Origin: Cytobacillus citreus | Lineage (GTDB): Bacteria > Bacillota > Bacilli > Bacillales > Cytobacillaceae | Assembly: GCF_018343665.1 (NCBI RefSeq) | Contig: NZ_JAGYPM010000004.1 | Location: 188,343-252,342, forward strand | Reading direction: 5' to 3' | DNA: 64,000 nt | Shown here: positions 8,328-17,796 of the stretch, piece after piece | Layout: each line of letters starts with the position of its first letter | Position numbering within the stretch: the first letter of the stretch is position 1 | The notes under the pieces: generated by a model | The model's database searches: none | What the model was told of the DNA's origin: nothing | What the model saw: only the letters and a program-made list of their open reading frames with translations | Program-made: the position numbers and the translations under genes

Positions 8328-11300
8328 TTGATAAAAAGGAAAAGACATGGCCAGGTCGCATTTAGTTTTATTTTATGTGCATTATTGTTGATCTCTACTT
8401 TTTTACCTCAGTTCGCTTTGGCTAATTCCAACTCCGATGCAAGTATTTCTCTTCATGAAAGTTCTAAGGCAGTATCTGACAATGTGGAAACAAAGATAGA
8501 TAAAAAACTGAACGATCAGTTTAATAAGAATGAAACGGTTACATTTTTATTAAAATTAAAAGATCAAGTGGATACAAACAAAGTTGCCACCGAAACAGCT
8601 AAAAAAGCTAAAGCTCAAAAACAAACTGCTGCCAAAACCGAATTGATGAAACGCTCTGCTGTCGTTTCTTCCCTTCGCGCTAAAGCTAGCGAAACTCAAT
8701 ACTCGATCAAAACCTATCTGGATCAAGAAAAAAAGAAGGGAAATGTCGAAGAGTTTCAATCCTTCTATATCGTCAATGGCATGGCGGTAACAGGAACCAA
8801 ACAAGTGATGGACAAGCTTGCTACCTTCCCTGAAGTCGAAAAAATCCTGCCCAACGAAACGGTACAGCTGAGCTCAAATGAAAGCAGTGAAACATCCATC
8901 CAACCAACAGCTGATACCCAAGCAGACACCACTTCAATCGAATGGAATATTGCACGAATCGAGGCACCACAAGTCTGGAAAAATACAGGTATTGATGGTA
9001 CAGGAATTGTAGTCGCTAGTATCGATACAGGAGTTCAGTGGGATCACCCTGCTTTAAAAGAAAAGTATCGGGGTTACAATCCAGCCAATCCAGATCAACC
9101 TGATAACACTTACAACTGGTTTGACGCTGTTTCTGGACAAGCTGCACCTAATGATACCGTTGGCCATGGTACCCACGTCACAGGAACAATGGTGGGCTCT
9201 GAGCCTAATGGCACGAACCAAATCGGTGTGGCTCCAGGTGCAAAATGGATTGCTGTAAAAGCCTTTACCACGACTGGTGGAACCCAAGTTGATCTGCTGG
9301 AAGCTGGAGAATGGATTTTAGCTCCAAAAGATGCTGAGGGCAACCCGCATCCAGAAAAAGCACCTGACGTAGTGAACAACTCCTGGGGTGGTGGAGCAGG
9401 AAAAGATGACTGGTATCGCCCAATGGTGCAAAACTGGCGAGCAGCTGAAATTTTCCCTTCGTTCTCTGCTGGAAATGCCGGTCCGACTAATGGAAGCATC
9501 TCCATCCCAGGCACCTATCCAGAATCGTTCGCTACTGGCGCAACGGATAGTAATAATCAGCTTGCTTCTTTCTCCGCACGCGGTCCTTCGCCATACGGAG
9601 AAGTGAAGCCAGATATTTCCGCACCGGGTGCAAACATTCGTTCTGCATTACCAGGTAGCAGCTATGGAACCAAGGACGGAACATCGATGGCTGCACCACA
9701 AGTTTCTGGGGTTGTTGCCTTGATCAAACAGGCGAACGCTTCTCTTACCGTTGATCAAATTGAACGAATTTTATTTGATACGGCAATCCCATTAACTGAC
9801 TCACTCTATCCAACTTCACCAAACACTGGTTATGGTCATGGTCTAGTTAACGCCTATGACGCTGTCTCCTCCATTGTCAGCGGAAAAGGCCGAGTTCAGG
9901 GACAAGTGGTTCGTGAAGGTCAAGATACTGAAAATCCAACTTATCAGCATACCGCTCTAACGGAAACTTATTCGAATATGACATTACCTCTTACTGTTCA
10001 AGTACAAGACAATGTCAGTGTAATCAGTGTAGAGCTGCAATACCGTGCAAGCGAAACTGCCGAATGGCAAACAGTGTCGGCAGTTCGTACCGTAGGTGAC
10101 TATAAGAGCGGAACGTACCAAGCCGTGATTCCGGCTGATGCCGTACAGGTCCCAACCCTTACCTATCATTGGCGCATCAAGGACTTTGGGCAAAACGTGG
10201 TTACTTCTGACGATTACGTAGTACCAGTCAGCCCTGGAATAAGCACCGGTTACTATCAAGATTTTGAATCTCAACCAACTGGTTGGATCTCCTACGGTAC
10301 CCAAAACACTTGGGAGTGGGGAGTGCCTGCCTTTGCCAATGGACCAGGAAACGCCGCTTCTGGTGAAAAAGTGTACGGAACCAATTTAAAAGGTTACTAT
10401 GGCAACAATGCCAATATGAGCTTGATGATGCCCCCCATCGTCCTGCCTGAAGGTAACGCCTATCTGCAATTTAATGACTGGTATCAAATTGAAAGCTACG
10501 ACTATGGTCATGTGCTTGTATCGACAGACCAACAAAACTGGGAACAGCTGTCCCGCTTTACTGGTAATTCTCAGACATGGACTCAACGCCAAATTGATCT
10601 ATCCGCCTATGCTGGTCAACGAATCTATATCGCCTTTAACATCATCACAAACTTTACTAACGTGAAAGCAGGTTGGTATATCGATGATGTCGCCTTAAGC
10701 AATACACCACTTACCACAGCCAATATAGAACTAGAAGATGTACAACAAGACAAGCTGCTAGCTAGACAATTGGAAAATGAGCCACAAAACAATAAAAAAG
10801 CAGTCAACCCGGAAGCAATCAAACCAACAGAAATACAAAACGTGATGGCACCTACCGCCACGATCACGCAGGCAGCAGTCCAACCCATGTCCCTGCCGCT
10901 TGGAGCTACAGTGAGCGTGCTTGAATCCGGACGTTCTGTGATCACCAACCCAGCTGATGGTAGCTATGGTATGATTCATCCTGCTGGTGAGGTCACCTTA
11001 CGTGCTGAATCATATGGATATTACTCTACAGATCAACGAGTGAATATTCCTGCCGATGGTACAGTTGAAGCCAACTTTACCTTAAACCCGATGCCGCAAG
11101 GAACGGTTAGCGGAACGGTCACAAACAAGCAGACCGGTCAGCCGCTCGCTAACGCAACACTCTCTCTGATCGAAGACGCGCTCATTCAACCTATACAAAC
11201 AGATGAAAACGGACGCTTCTCCATCACTGCCTATGAAGGAACCTATACCTTACATGTATCGGCGCCTTTCTATCAGCGCCAAGATATCACGATTACCATT

Positions 11301-12683
11301 CCAGCAAACGGAAATATCGAACAAAACATTCCGTTACAACCATTTATCGGCTATCCTGGTGAGATTGGCTATGATGATGGTACCGAAGAAGACGCTCGCG
11401 CTTGGAATACTGCTGGAAATGGTTGGGCTGTAAAAATGTCTCTACCTGAAGGCAAAAATAGAGCCTTAATCACCGCTGGTCTCTTCCGTCTCTGGGATGA
11501 CACATGGCCGGTTCCAGGTGGAACAGCTTTTCAGGTTGCCATCTATGATGCTAGTGGACCGAATGGTGCTCCTGGTAAAAAAGTAGCGGGGCCATTTAAT
11601 GCGACTGCACTAAAGAACGGGCAATGGACAGTTGTTGATCTGAAAAGCGAAGGAGTCGTGGTAAACGGCGACTTCTATATGGTTTATATCCAACAAAACG
11701 CTTACCCGTATACACCAGCACTCGCTGCTGATAAAAGCAGTCGAAACGTAGGTCATAGCTGGCAACTGAATAACGGAAGTTGGTCCCAATCCCCTAAAGA
11801 GGATGGAAATATGATGATTCGGGCACGGGTAGACTTTGAAGCGATGACTCCAGTAATCACAACGCCTAAAGATGCAGCCTACACCAATCAATCTACTATT
11901 ACGGTAGAAGGAAAAGCTACACCTACTACCCAGGTTCATCTGTTCAATAAAGGCGAAGAAGTGGCTACCACACCAGCCAGAAAGGATGGCACCTTCACTG
12001 TAGATGTGACTCTCCAAAACGGAGAAAACGTACTGACTGCTACCTCTTCTACCGTTCGAGGCAGTACGTATCCGTCTGAGCCAGTGAAGATCATCCTTGA
12101 CCAAGAAAAACCAGAACTAACTATCATCAAACCTGCTGAAGGCTTCAAAACCAATCAGAAATCGGTTACGATCGAAGGAAAAGCAACTGATCCATATCTA
12201 GCAGAAGTCACCGCAAATGGTCAAAAAGCGAATGTTGCAGAAGATGGCTCCTACTCCATAGATGTACTACTCAATAATGGAGAAAACAAATTTACTGTCA
12301 CTGCTAAGGACCGCGCTGGAAATGAAACTAGCAAAGAAGTCACTGTTTACACCAAGTTTAATCCACCTGCGATTGAAAACTTACAACCCGCTCAAAATGT
12401 GGTGATAAAACATGGTGACACATTGACCATCGAACTAGATAGTGAGCCAGGAATTAGTGGTTTCTTCTCGGTCCGTGCAACTTCAGCCTATGCAACCGCA
12501 ACCGCCACTACTGCTGAAATAGTGTTAATAGAGCAAGGAGAAGGTCACTATGTTGGTACATGGAAGGCACCAAAAGGAAAGGTCAACGGTGCTGTGATTG
12601 AAGTGGTAATGAGAGACGATTACGGAAATGAATCTCGTCAAAAAGCCGCTGGTAAAGTGTATGTCAACGTAAAACCTAACTAA
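8328..12683 (+). CDS. bpr: Bacillopeptidase F, secreted S8 serine protease (intact triad)
   Basis: Tandem paralogue of the upstream gene, with the same length (1451 residues) and domain order: signal peptide, I9-type propeptide, S8 protease, beta-sandwich, carboxypeptidase-regulatory-like repeats and two Ig-like repeats. Here the triad is complete: Asp233 (IDTG), His280 (VGHGTHVTGT) and Ser453 (DGTSMAAP), with oxyanion Asn in SAGN. It should be exported, self-processed and active in extracellular protein breakdown. The start is TTG 8328 with GGGAGG seven bases upstream; the ATG used by the first copy is ATA here. Long blocks, such as codons about 85-215 and the Ig-like repeats, are almost identical to the first copy, whereas the catalytic region has diverged. 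Confidence 0.93.
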   Translation: MIKRKRHGQVAFSFILCALLLISTFLPQFALANSNSDASISLHESSKAVSDNVETKIDKKLNDQFNKNETVTFLLKLKDQVDTNKVATETAKKAKAQKQTAAKTELMKRSAVVSSLRAKASETQYSIKTYLDQEKKKGNVEEFQSFYIVNGMAVTGTKQVMDKLATFPEVEKILPNETVQLSSNESSETSIQPTADTQADTTSIEWNIARIEAPQVWKNTGIDGTGIVVASIDTGVQWDHPALKEKYRGYNPANPDQPDNTYNWFDAVSGQAAPNDTVGHGTHVTGTMVGSEPNGTNQIGVAPGAKWIAVKAFTTTGGTQVDLLEAGEWILAPKDAEGNPHPEKAPDVVNNSWGGGAGKDDWYRPMVQNWRAAEIFPSFSAGNAGPTNGSISIPGTYPESFATGATDSNNQLASFSARGPSPYGEVKPDISAPGANIRSALPGSSYGTKDGTSMAAPQVSGVVALIKQANASLTVDQIERILFDTAIPLTDSLYPTSPNTGYGHGLVNAYDAVSSIVSGKGRVQGQVVREGQDTENPTYQHTALTETYSNMTLPLTVQVQDNVSVISVELQYRASETAEWQTVSAVRTVGDYKSGTYQAVIPADAVQVPTLTYHWRIKDFGQNVVTSDDYVVPVSPGISTGYYQDFESQPTGWISYGTQNTWEWGVPAFANGPGNAASGEKVYGTNLKGYYGNNANMSLMMPPIVLPEGNAYLQFNDWYQIESYDYGHVLVSTDQQNWEQLSRFTGNSQTWTQRQIDLSAYAGQRIYIAFNIITNFTNVKAGWYIDDVALSNTPLTTANIELEDVQQDKLLARQLENEPQNNKKAVNPEAIKPTEIQNVMAPTATITQAAVQPMSLPLGATVSVLESGRSVITNPADGSYGMIHPAGEVTLRAESYGYYSTDQRVNIPADGTVEANFTLNPMPQGTVSGTVTNKQTGQPLANATLSLIEDALIQPIQTDENGRFSITAYEGTYTLHVSAPFYQRQDITITIPANGNIEQNIPLQPFIGYPGEIGYDDGTEEDARAWNTAGNGWAVKMSLPEGKNRALITAGLFRLWDDTWPVPGGTAFQVAIYDASGPNGAPGKKVAGPFNATALKNGQWTVVDLKSEGVVVNGDFYMVYIQQNAYPYTPALAADKSSRNVGHSWQLNNGSWSQSPKEDGNMMIRARVDFEAMTPVITTPKDAAYTNQSTITVEGKATPTTQVHLFNKGEEVATTPARKDGTFTVDVTLQNGENVLTATSSTVRGSTYPSEPVKIILDQEKPELTIIKPAEGFKTNQKSVTIEGKATDPYLAEVTANGQKANVAEDGSYSIDVLLNNGENKFTVTAKDRAGNETSKEVTVYTKFNPPAIENLQPAQNVVIKHGDTLTIELDSEPGISGFFSVRATSAYATATATTAEIVLIEQGEGHYVGTWKAPKGKVNGAVIEVVMRDDYGNESRQKAAGKVYVNVKPN

Positions 12684-12779
12684 ATCATGGCTTGAATAAA
12701 ATAGAAGAGTAGACCATAGAATCACCTTTCACTTATATCCTAAATGGGTAAGGTGAAATGAGGACTCTAAAACAAATAT

Positions 12780-12829
12780 AGCCGGTGATTGGTTGATGGA
12801 TGCTTCCATTTGCCAATCCCGGCTTTTTT
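12780..12829 (+). terminator. Terminator after the second bacillopeptidase gene
   Basis: AGCCGG plus GATTGG pair with CCAATC plus CCGGCT across a loop, with a one-base bulge, followed by a run of six T. Confidence 0.75.
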
Positions 12830-12889
12830 AAATTTGACTTTCGATTCGATTTCAAATCGATTTGCTCCCCTTTTTTAGGCGGATCACCT

Positions 12890-12995
12890 TTATCCCGCAT
12901 TAACGGGCAGTAAGACCTCCACTTCAAGACTTTAGGGAACTAGAAAAGGATAAGTGGGGGATCAACTACCCGTAAAAGCCCGATTGGTTCAAGTA
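12890..12995. repeat. Structured dispersed repeat, copy A
   Basis: First of three copies (others at 22721 and 34061). The outer stem is TTAACGGGCAGT (near 12900) against ACTACCCGTAA (near 12965-12975), with one mismatch. The inner stem is CTCCACTT against AAGTGGGGG, with a wobble pair. The loop differs from copies B and C although the stems are kept, which suggests selection on an RNA or single-strand DNA fold. It may be a remnant of a small transposable element. Confidence 0.7.
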
Positions 12996-13254
12996 GCATG
13001 TGGGACTAGTGTACTCATTGATCCGAGTGTATGAAGGACCTTCCGCAAACTTTACTCGTTTATTCCTCAATAATTTTACTAATGTATAAGTAGCTAAATC
13101 TAATGTCATTCTATGAAGTGATCTCATCAGCCTTTCTCTTAACAAAAAAGCATTACATAAGTCGATTTTCCAACTTTGTATTGCTTCTTATTATGCTTAT
13201 GAAATATAGAAATACGATCTTAAGTTTTAAGACAGCCTCTTTTTGGCTTTTTGA
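12996..13254. other. Intergenic region without a recognisable gene
   Basis: The minus strand has a 50-odd-codon open frame that ends inside repeat copy A and resembles nothing I recognise. It may be the degraded tail of a mobile element. No promoter or RNA signature is clear. Confidence 0.4.
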
Positions 13255-13608
13255 TTATTTTTTCATTTCGATAAGACCGATTCCAAGTCCTACAGGGTCT
13301 ACTAAGAATGCAAGATAAAAGTCATCAAACTCCATCTTATCTCGTACGATCATCGCACCATTGTCTTTGGCTTTCATGATCGCTTCATCCATTGAATCAA
13401 CTTCAATTTGAATACGCGTGCCAAAAGGGAAATCATTTGGCCCTTTTCCAATTCCGCCGTTAATTCCGGGTTTATCATCTTTCCCGGTGGTAACAGCCCA
13501 ATAATCCCAATGAGGCTCCGCAACATCCCAACCAAAAACTTTCGAGTAAAATTCAGCTGCTTTTTCAGGCTCCTGACTGCTTAGTTCGAATCCTATTACT
13601 CGTCCCAT
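13255..13608 (-). CDS. VOC family (glyoxalase/bleomycin-resistance-like) protein
   Basis: A 117-residue single-domain member of the vicinal-oxygen-chelate superfamily. It has the beta-alpha-beta-beta-beta pattern: RVIGFELSSQEPEKAAEFYSKVFGW at the start, a charged middle (IQIEVDSMDEAIMKAKDNGA) and the terminal DPVGLGIGLIE strand. Members bind metals or small molecules as dimers; the substrate is unknown. AAGGAAGGG lies about eight bases before the ATG at 13608. It stands alone, with repeat DNA on its 5' side. Confidence 0.85.
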   Translation of the reverse strand: MGRVIGFELSSQEPEKAAEFYSKVFGWDVAEPHWDYWAVTTGKDDKPGINGGIGKGPNDFPFGTRIQIEVDSMDEAIMKAKDNGAMIVRDKMEFDDFYLAFLVDPVGLGIGLIEMKK

Positions 13609-13676
13609 TCTAATCCCTTCCTTTCAAAAAATTGTTATTCTATTGTTATTCAGCAAATGTTGGAATTCACCTCTAT

Positions 13677-13880
13677 GTTTCCACCTTTTTTGCGAATATC
13701 TTTAAATTTGGAAACTAATGAAGTTTTGTTTCCACTTTTCCACGATTATTTTAAAAAATGGGAAACTATTAGTCTTTTGTTTCCACCTTTTTTGCGAATA
13801 TCTTTAAATTTGGAAACTAACGAAGCTTTGTTTCCACTTTTCCACGATTATTTTAAAAAAAGGGAAACTAGTATTAATTT
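13677..13880. repeat. 51-bp-period array, word GTTTCC / GGAAAC
   Basis: GTTTCC occurs at 13677, 13728, 13779 and 13830, exactly 51 bp apart. GGAAAC occurs at 13710, 13761, 13812 and 13863, also 51 bp apart. The 102-bp pair of units is duplicated almost perfectly. Each unit is an inverted repeat with a 27-bp centre. A 92-codon open frame here is a by-product of the repeat (102 is a multiple of three), not a credible gene. Confidence 0.85.
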
Positions 13881-14018
13881 AAGGGTATTATATTTAAAGG
13901 AATATGCCTTAGAAGCTATAATGAAAAAGTGGTAGCTGAATGAAAATATTTCAAGAATATCGAATTGAAACTACTAATAGAAAAAACAGAGAAGAAAAAA
14001 TTTTGGAGGTAATACACA

Positions 14019-14423
14019 ATGGAAAAAATAACACCATTCTTGATGTTCCAAGGAAATGCTGAAGAAGCGATGAATTATTACACTGCTTTAATTGAGGATT
14101 CATCAATAACCAGCATCATACGTTATGGTCCTAATCAAGGAGGCCAAGAGGGAAGTGTTATGAAGGCGACCTTTTCATTAAAAGGCCAAGAATTTATGTG
14201 CATCGATAGTAATATTAAGCATGAATTTACGTTTACACCTTCATTTTCCTTGTTTATCACATGTGATAACGAAGAGGAAATCGATAGACTATATGGAAGT
14301 CTATCTGAAGGCGGCGGTGTTCTTATGGCATTAGATAACTATGGCTTTAGTAAGAAATTTGGTTGGATTAACGATAAGTTCGGCGTTTCTTGGCAGCTTA
14401 CTTTACCGATCGAAATAAGTTAA
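14019..14423 (+). CDS. VOC family protein, PhnB-like
   Basis: A 134-residue protein of the PhnB/3-demethylubiquinone-methyltransferase-like branch of the VOC superfamily. Hallmarks are the N-terminal ITPFLMFQGNAEEAMNYYTALI, the central MKATFSLKGQEFMCIDS strand pair, and the C-terminal FGWINDKFGVSWQL motif. GGAGG lies about ten bases before the ATG. The natural ligand is unknown; close relatives are commonly annotated only as VOC proteins. It is read in the same direction as the broken DJ-1 gene 37 bases downstream and may share a transcript with it. Confidence 0.85.
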   Translation: MEKITPFLMFQGNAEEAMNYYTALIEDSSITSIIRYGPNQGGQEGSVMKATFSLKGQEFMCIDSNIKHEFTFTPSFSLFITCDNEEEIDRLYGSLSEGGGVLMALDNYGFSKKFGWINDKFGVSWQLTLPIEIS

Positions 14424-14459
14424 AAGAATCGTCCTTTGAATAAAAAAGGAGCCTCTATA

Positions 14460-15036
14460 ATGAATAGAAAAAAAGCATTATTATTATTGTTTGAAGGTTA
14501 TTGTGAATTTGAAATAGCGACAGCGATCTCTATGCTAAGGGGATACACATGATTTATATACAATGGCTTTAGAGAAGAGTCCTTGTAAATCTGAAGCAAG
14601 ATTGAATACAATTCCTGATTTGACAATAAAAGAAACCCTTCATTCAGAATATGATGTTCTCATCATTCCTGGGGGAGACTTACGACCAATAGCGTATGCA
14701 AATGAATTATTTGAATGGGTTAAAAACTTTGCAAAGCTAGGAAAAGTGATTGGAGCAATTTGCAGTGGGGTATACGTTTTAGCCAAATCAGGAGTTTTAA
14801 AGGATATTCCCTATACAGTCACTTTATCTAAGGAACAAAGGAACTTTTTAAATTGTTTTGATGAAGAAAAGTTTAGTTATGAACCGCTAGTTAAAGAAAA
14901 AAATATCATAACGGCCCAAGGCCATGCTTATGTAGATTTTGGGATTCAGTTAAATAAAATGATTAGAGACGTACGTGACGAATCAATAGATTTTTACATT
15001 GGCAAAAGAAATCACTACATGGAAATGGATGATTAG
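14460..15036 (+). pseudogene. DJ-1/PfpI family protein, frameshifted
   Basis: An ATG at 14460 with GGAG eight bases upstream begins a DJ-1/PfpI N-terminus (KKALLLLFEGYCEFEIATAI) that stops after 30 codons at about 14552. The rest of the domain continues in another frame (MALEKSPCKSEA..., YDVLIIPGGDL, and the nucleophile-elbow AICSGVYVLAKSG) to 15036. Loss of one base near 14540-14545 would restore MLRG-THDLYTMALE and a protein of about 191 residues, normal for the family. I read it as a recent one-base frameshift or a sequencing error. Confidence 0.8.
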
Positions 15037-15177
15037 AAAAAATTAAGAAGGGCATGGCGAACACCAAGTTTTTCTAAAATCCTCTTTAGATACATCAAAG
15101 AGAACCATACTATAAGTAATGATGAAAATGACTATTGCTATTGAATTATCATTGTAGGTTTTGTAAAGTGAGCACTC

Positions 15178-15209
15178 AGCCGAGGGAGTAGTCTTCTCTC
15201 GGCTATTTG
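15178..15209 (+). terminator. Terminator downstream of the DJ-1 gene
   Basis: AGCCGAG at 15178-15184 pairs with CTCGGCT at 15198-15204, followed by ATTTGTATTT. A degraded member of the ACCAAGTTTTTCTAA terminator family (15049-15080) lies closer to the gene. Confidence 0.65.
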
Positions 15210-15249
15210 TATTTAAAAAAATATTAACTGAGGATAGATTAGATGCCTA

Positions 15250-15398
15250 GGTGACCAATCGTGAAGGGAAAATGAAAATCGGTCACCAAAGTACAAACAC
15301 GACCCACTCGGTCACAAAGAAGAGCTCAATGTGACCGAGAAGAGAAAACCGACATCGAATCGGTAACCAAAGCCAATGAATGGAGCCCAATCACAAAG
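15250..15398. repeat. Array of the word GGTCACC / GTGACC
   Basis: Copies lie at about 15250 (GTGACCAA), 15281 (GGTCACCAAAG), 15310 (GGTCACAAAG), 15331 (GTGACCGA), 15362 (GGTAACCAAAG) and 15389 (AATCACAAAG). Spacings are 31, 29, 21, 31 and 27, near 3, 3, 2, 3 and 3 helical turns, and the 15310 and 15362 copies are 52 bp apart. It sits between the DJ-1 pseudogene and the two-component promoter. Confidence 0.65.
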
Positions 15399-15411
15399 GA
15401 ATTCGCAAAAA

Positions 15412-15436
15412 GACTTGGTGAGCACCAAGTTTTTCT
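15412..15436 (+). terminator. Repeated terminator hairpin (CTTGGTG/CACCAAG)
   Basis: CTTGGTG, a two-base loop and CACCAAG are followed by TTTTTCTAAT. Almost the same element lies at 33032 with a compensating change in the stem (CTTGGCG/CGCCAAG). Confidence 0.7.
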
Positions 15437-15460
15437 AATATTTTATCGCAAAATTAATAT

Positions 15461-15477
15461 TTGACATTTTTCTGACG
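15461..15477 (+). promoter_or_regulatory. Direct-repeat operator in the two-component promoter
   Basis: TTGACA at 15461 and CTGACG at 15472 are 11 bp apart, the spacing used by OmpR-family regulators. The same pattern lies before htrA (18747 and 18758), and both are followed about ten bases later by a GTT(T)AAAGT block. It is probably bound by the response regulator encoded just downstream; that assignment is inference. Confidence 0.55.
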
Positions 15478-15576
15478 TAGTGAATTGTTAAAGTGAATGA
15501 AATAGACAAGAATAAATGTGTAGAGGTATGATGAGTTTAGTAAAGTAACTCATATACTTTTTCAGGGAGATAAGCG

Positions 15577-16257
15577 ATGAAGAAGATATTAATTGTTGAA
15601 GATGAAATTCCTATTAGCCAAGTGTTAAAGGTTTATTTGCAAAAGGCGAATTTCGATATAGTACAGGCTTTTAATGGAAATGAAGCGCTTGAAAAGTTCG
15701 ATATGTATAATCCTGCTTTGGTATTGCTGGATGTCATGCTGCCGGGGAAGGATGGCTGGGCTATATTAAATGAAATTCGTAAAAAGAGCACATGTCCTGT
15801 TATTATGCTGACTGCTCTCAGTGATGTGAATTATCGATTGAATGGCCTGAATGGCGGAGCAGATGATTATATACCAAAACCATTTATCGCCGATGAAGTG
15901 GTTGCAAGAGTAAATGCTGTTTTAAGAAGATCAGATATTAACGAAGGTCCGAAAAAAAGCTTTGGCCAATTGCAAATTGATCTTAAAGCTCATCGTGTTA
16001 CGATTGGTGGAGAGGAAGTTGAACTTACACCACGTGATTTGTCATTGCTGATGTTTCTATCGGAGCACCCCAATCAAACCTTCACTCGAGATCAACTCAT
16101 TGAGCATGTATGGGGTTGGGAATATGAAGGCAGTGATCGTGCGGTTGATTTAGCAATAAAAAGATTAAGAAGGTCACTCCATAAATGGCCAGAGACAGAA
16201 GGAGAAATAAAGACACTAAGGGGATTGGGGTATCAATTTTGTGTATACCAAAGATAA
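15577..16257 (+). CDS. Response regulator, OmpR/PhoB family
   Basis: A 226-residue regulator: receiver domain (1-115) with the acidic pocket EDE near residue 8, phospho-acceptor Asp52 (LLDVMLPGKDGW), conserved Thr (MLTAL) and Lys (IPKPF), then an OmpR-type winged helix (about 128-224, ending RAVDLAIKRLRRSL and LRGLGYQF). It overlaps the histidine kinase gene by 17 bases, so the pair is translationally linked. The shared promoter repeat with htrA and the neighbouring foldase gene suggest a secretion- or envelope-stress role like CssR, but the kinase sensor is not a clear CssS match, so I give no symbol. Confidence 0.93.
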   Translation: MKKILIVEDEIPISQVLKVYLQKANFDIVQAFNGNEALEKFDMYNPALVLLDVMLPGKDGWAILNEIRKKSTCPVIMLTALSDVNYRLNGLNGGADDYIPKPFIADEVVARVNAVLRRSDINEGPKKSFGQLQIDLKAHRVTIGGEEVELTPRDLSLLMFLSEHPNQTFTRDQLIEHVWGWEYEGSDRAVDLAIKRLRRSLHKWPETEGEIKTLRGLGYQFCVYQR

Positions 16258-17653
16258 TAAAAGAGTACCATTAAGTAAATTTTGGACGAGCCGTTATTTA
16301 CTCACCTTATGTATTGGCCTTATTGTCATAGCGATTATTTCTGCCATGTGGATAAGGCATACTACACTTCAGCATCGATTAAGCATGACGAAATTATTAG
16401 CAGAGGAAATGGCGAATCGCATCGTTGATATTAGTGAAGGCCGACCAATTCCAAGAGATGAGCTTTCTGGATTATTATTGGATCGAGGACAGATTATGGA
16501 TTATAAAAGTGACCCTTCAATATATATAGTGGATAGTATGGGAACCATTCTCTCAAGTAATAGGCCATCAGACCGAATGTTTCGGCAGTTTCCACAAGCT
16601 ATTTTGGAAGATAAAGATAATGTTCAAAAGTTAAAGCTTGATGAAAAGCGTAATTTCTATGTAGTAAAAGAAGAAATTGAAACACAATCAATATTTTTAG
16701 GCTGGGTTATCATTATTGAATCCGAAGATAATTTAACTAGCGTGAATCAAGAATATCGGCAATTAGCAATTATGATTATCGGTCTTGCTCTTCTTGGCTG
16801 GGCAGCGGTCTATTACTTATCAAGACGATTATCGAATCCAATAAAAGATGTGGCAAGAGCTGCCAAACAGGTTCAAGAGGGTGATTATAATATACATCTG
16901 CCTGACGATATGAAAGTGCAGGAAGTTTATGAACTCGTTAACTCTTTTAAGGAAATGTCAACACGTCTTCAAAAGCTAGAAACACTGCGAACAGAATTAT
17001 TAGCAGGCGTAACACATGAATTAAAAACACCAGTCACTTCGATCAGCGGGCTGCTGCAGGCATTAAATGATGAAGTTGTAACAGGAGAAGAGGCAAAAGA
17101 ATTTTTGGCGCTGTCTTTAATCGAAACAACTAAAATGAAAAAAATGGTGGAAGACCTGTTAGCTTTTAATACCTTTGCAGCAAATGCTGTTCCAGTAACA
17201 ATAGAAAAACGTAACATTAATGAACTATTAGCTGAATCTATCCATCAGTGGGAGATTGTTCAGGATGACGATCTAATTGATTTATCTGTAACTCTGCTTA
17301 ATGAAAGCAGGGAGATACATGTAGATCCAATTCGGCTTCAGCAGATCATGACAAATCTCCTTAATAATGCAAAACATGCGATTGAAGGTCATGGAAGTAT
17401 TATGGTGAATGTTGCTGAACAATCGGATCAAATAACAATTGATATAAAGGATACAGGTACTGGAATACCAGTAGAGGAACAAGACCTTATCTTTGAACGG
17501 TTTTTTAGAGGAGAAGGGAAGAAGTATAAAGTAAGGGGGCTTGGATTGGGCTTGCCATTTAGCAAGATGATTGCCCAATCATTAGGAGGCGATCTCCTGC
17601 TAATTTCAAGCTCCTCCGAAGGAACGACATTTAGAATTATTCTGCCAAAGTAA
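16241..17653 (+). CDS. Sensor histidine kinase
   Basis: A 470-residue membrane kinase starting at GTG 16241 inside the end of the regulator gene. It has a first membrane helix (about 19-40), an extracytoplasmic sensor (about 45-175), a second helix (about 180-200), a HAMP linker, a HisKA domain with phospho-acceptor His (GVTHELKTPVTS, about 260) and an ATPase domain with N-box (NLLNNAKHAIEG), G1 (DTGTGIP), F (FERFF) and G2 (GLGLGLP) motifs. All catalytic motifs are present. It should phosphorylate the preceding regulator in response to an envelope signal that cannot be named from sequence. Confidence 0.93.
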   Translation: MYTKDNKRVPLSKFWTSRYLLTLCIGLIVIAIISAMWIRHTTLQHRLSMTKLLAEEMANRIVDISEGRPIPRDELSGLLLDRGQIMDYKSDPSIYIVDSMGTILSSNRPSDRMFRQFPQAILEDKDNVQKLKLDEKRNFYVVKEEIETQSIFLGWVIIIESEDNLTSVNQEYRQLAIMIIGLALLGWAAVYYLSRRLSNPIKDVARAAKQVQEGDYNIHLPDDMKVQEVYELVNSFKEMSTRLQKLETLRTELLAGVTHELKTPVTSISGLLQALNDEVVTGEEAKEFLALSLIETTKMKKMVEDLLAFNTFAANAVPVTIEKRNINELLAESIHQWEIVQDDDLIDLSVTLLNESREIHVDPIRLQQIMTNLLNNAKHAIEGHGSIMVNVAEQSDQITIDIKDTGTGIPVEEQDLIFERFFRGEGKKYKVRGLGLGLPFSKMIAQSLGGDLLLISSSSEGTTFRIILPK

Positions 17654-17682
17654 AATTTTTCACTGTGTTATTCGCTTTTAAA

Positions 17683-17720
17683 AGGAGCTTGAATGATCAT
17701 TTCAAGCTCCTGAATTATTT
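17683..17720 (+). terminator. Terminator after the histidine kinase
   Basis: AGGAGCTTGAA at 17683-17693 pairs perfectly with 17701-17711, followed by GAATTATTTT. Confidence 0.75.
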
Positions 17721-17796
17721 TCATTTATTGTGCCTTTGATTGAATAAGAAAAGCTCTCCTCCTACTTAAGGGTGAGCACTACATATTTTCGCTCAA

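Noticed and set aside
4045..12154. Many open frames on the opposite strand inside the two bacillopeptidase genes, conserved between copies
   Set aside because: They are antisense shadows. Conservation follows from the duplication, and none has a ribosome site or recognisable product.
12966..13126. Minus-strand open frame of about 50 codons ending inside repeat copy A
   Set aside because: No ribosome site and no match that I recognise. It may be a mobile-element relic but cannot be supported.
13103..13318. Plus-strand 71-codon frame overlapping the VOC gene
   Set aside because: It overlaps a well-supported gene antisense and has no ribosome site.
13657..13935. 92-codon open frame with an internal repeat
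   Set aside because: The repeat unit of 102 bp is divisible by three, so the frame stays open by chance. There is no ribosome site and no family resemblance.
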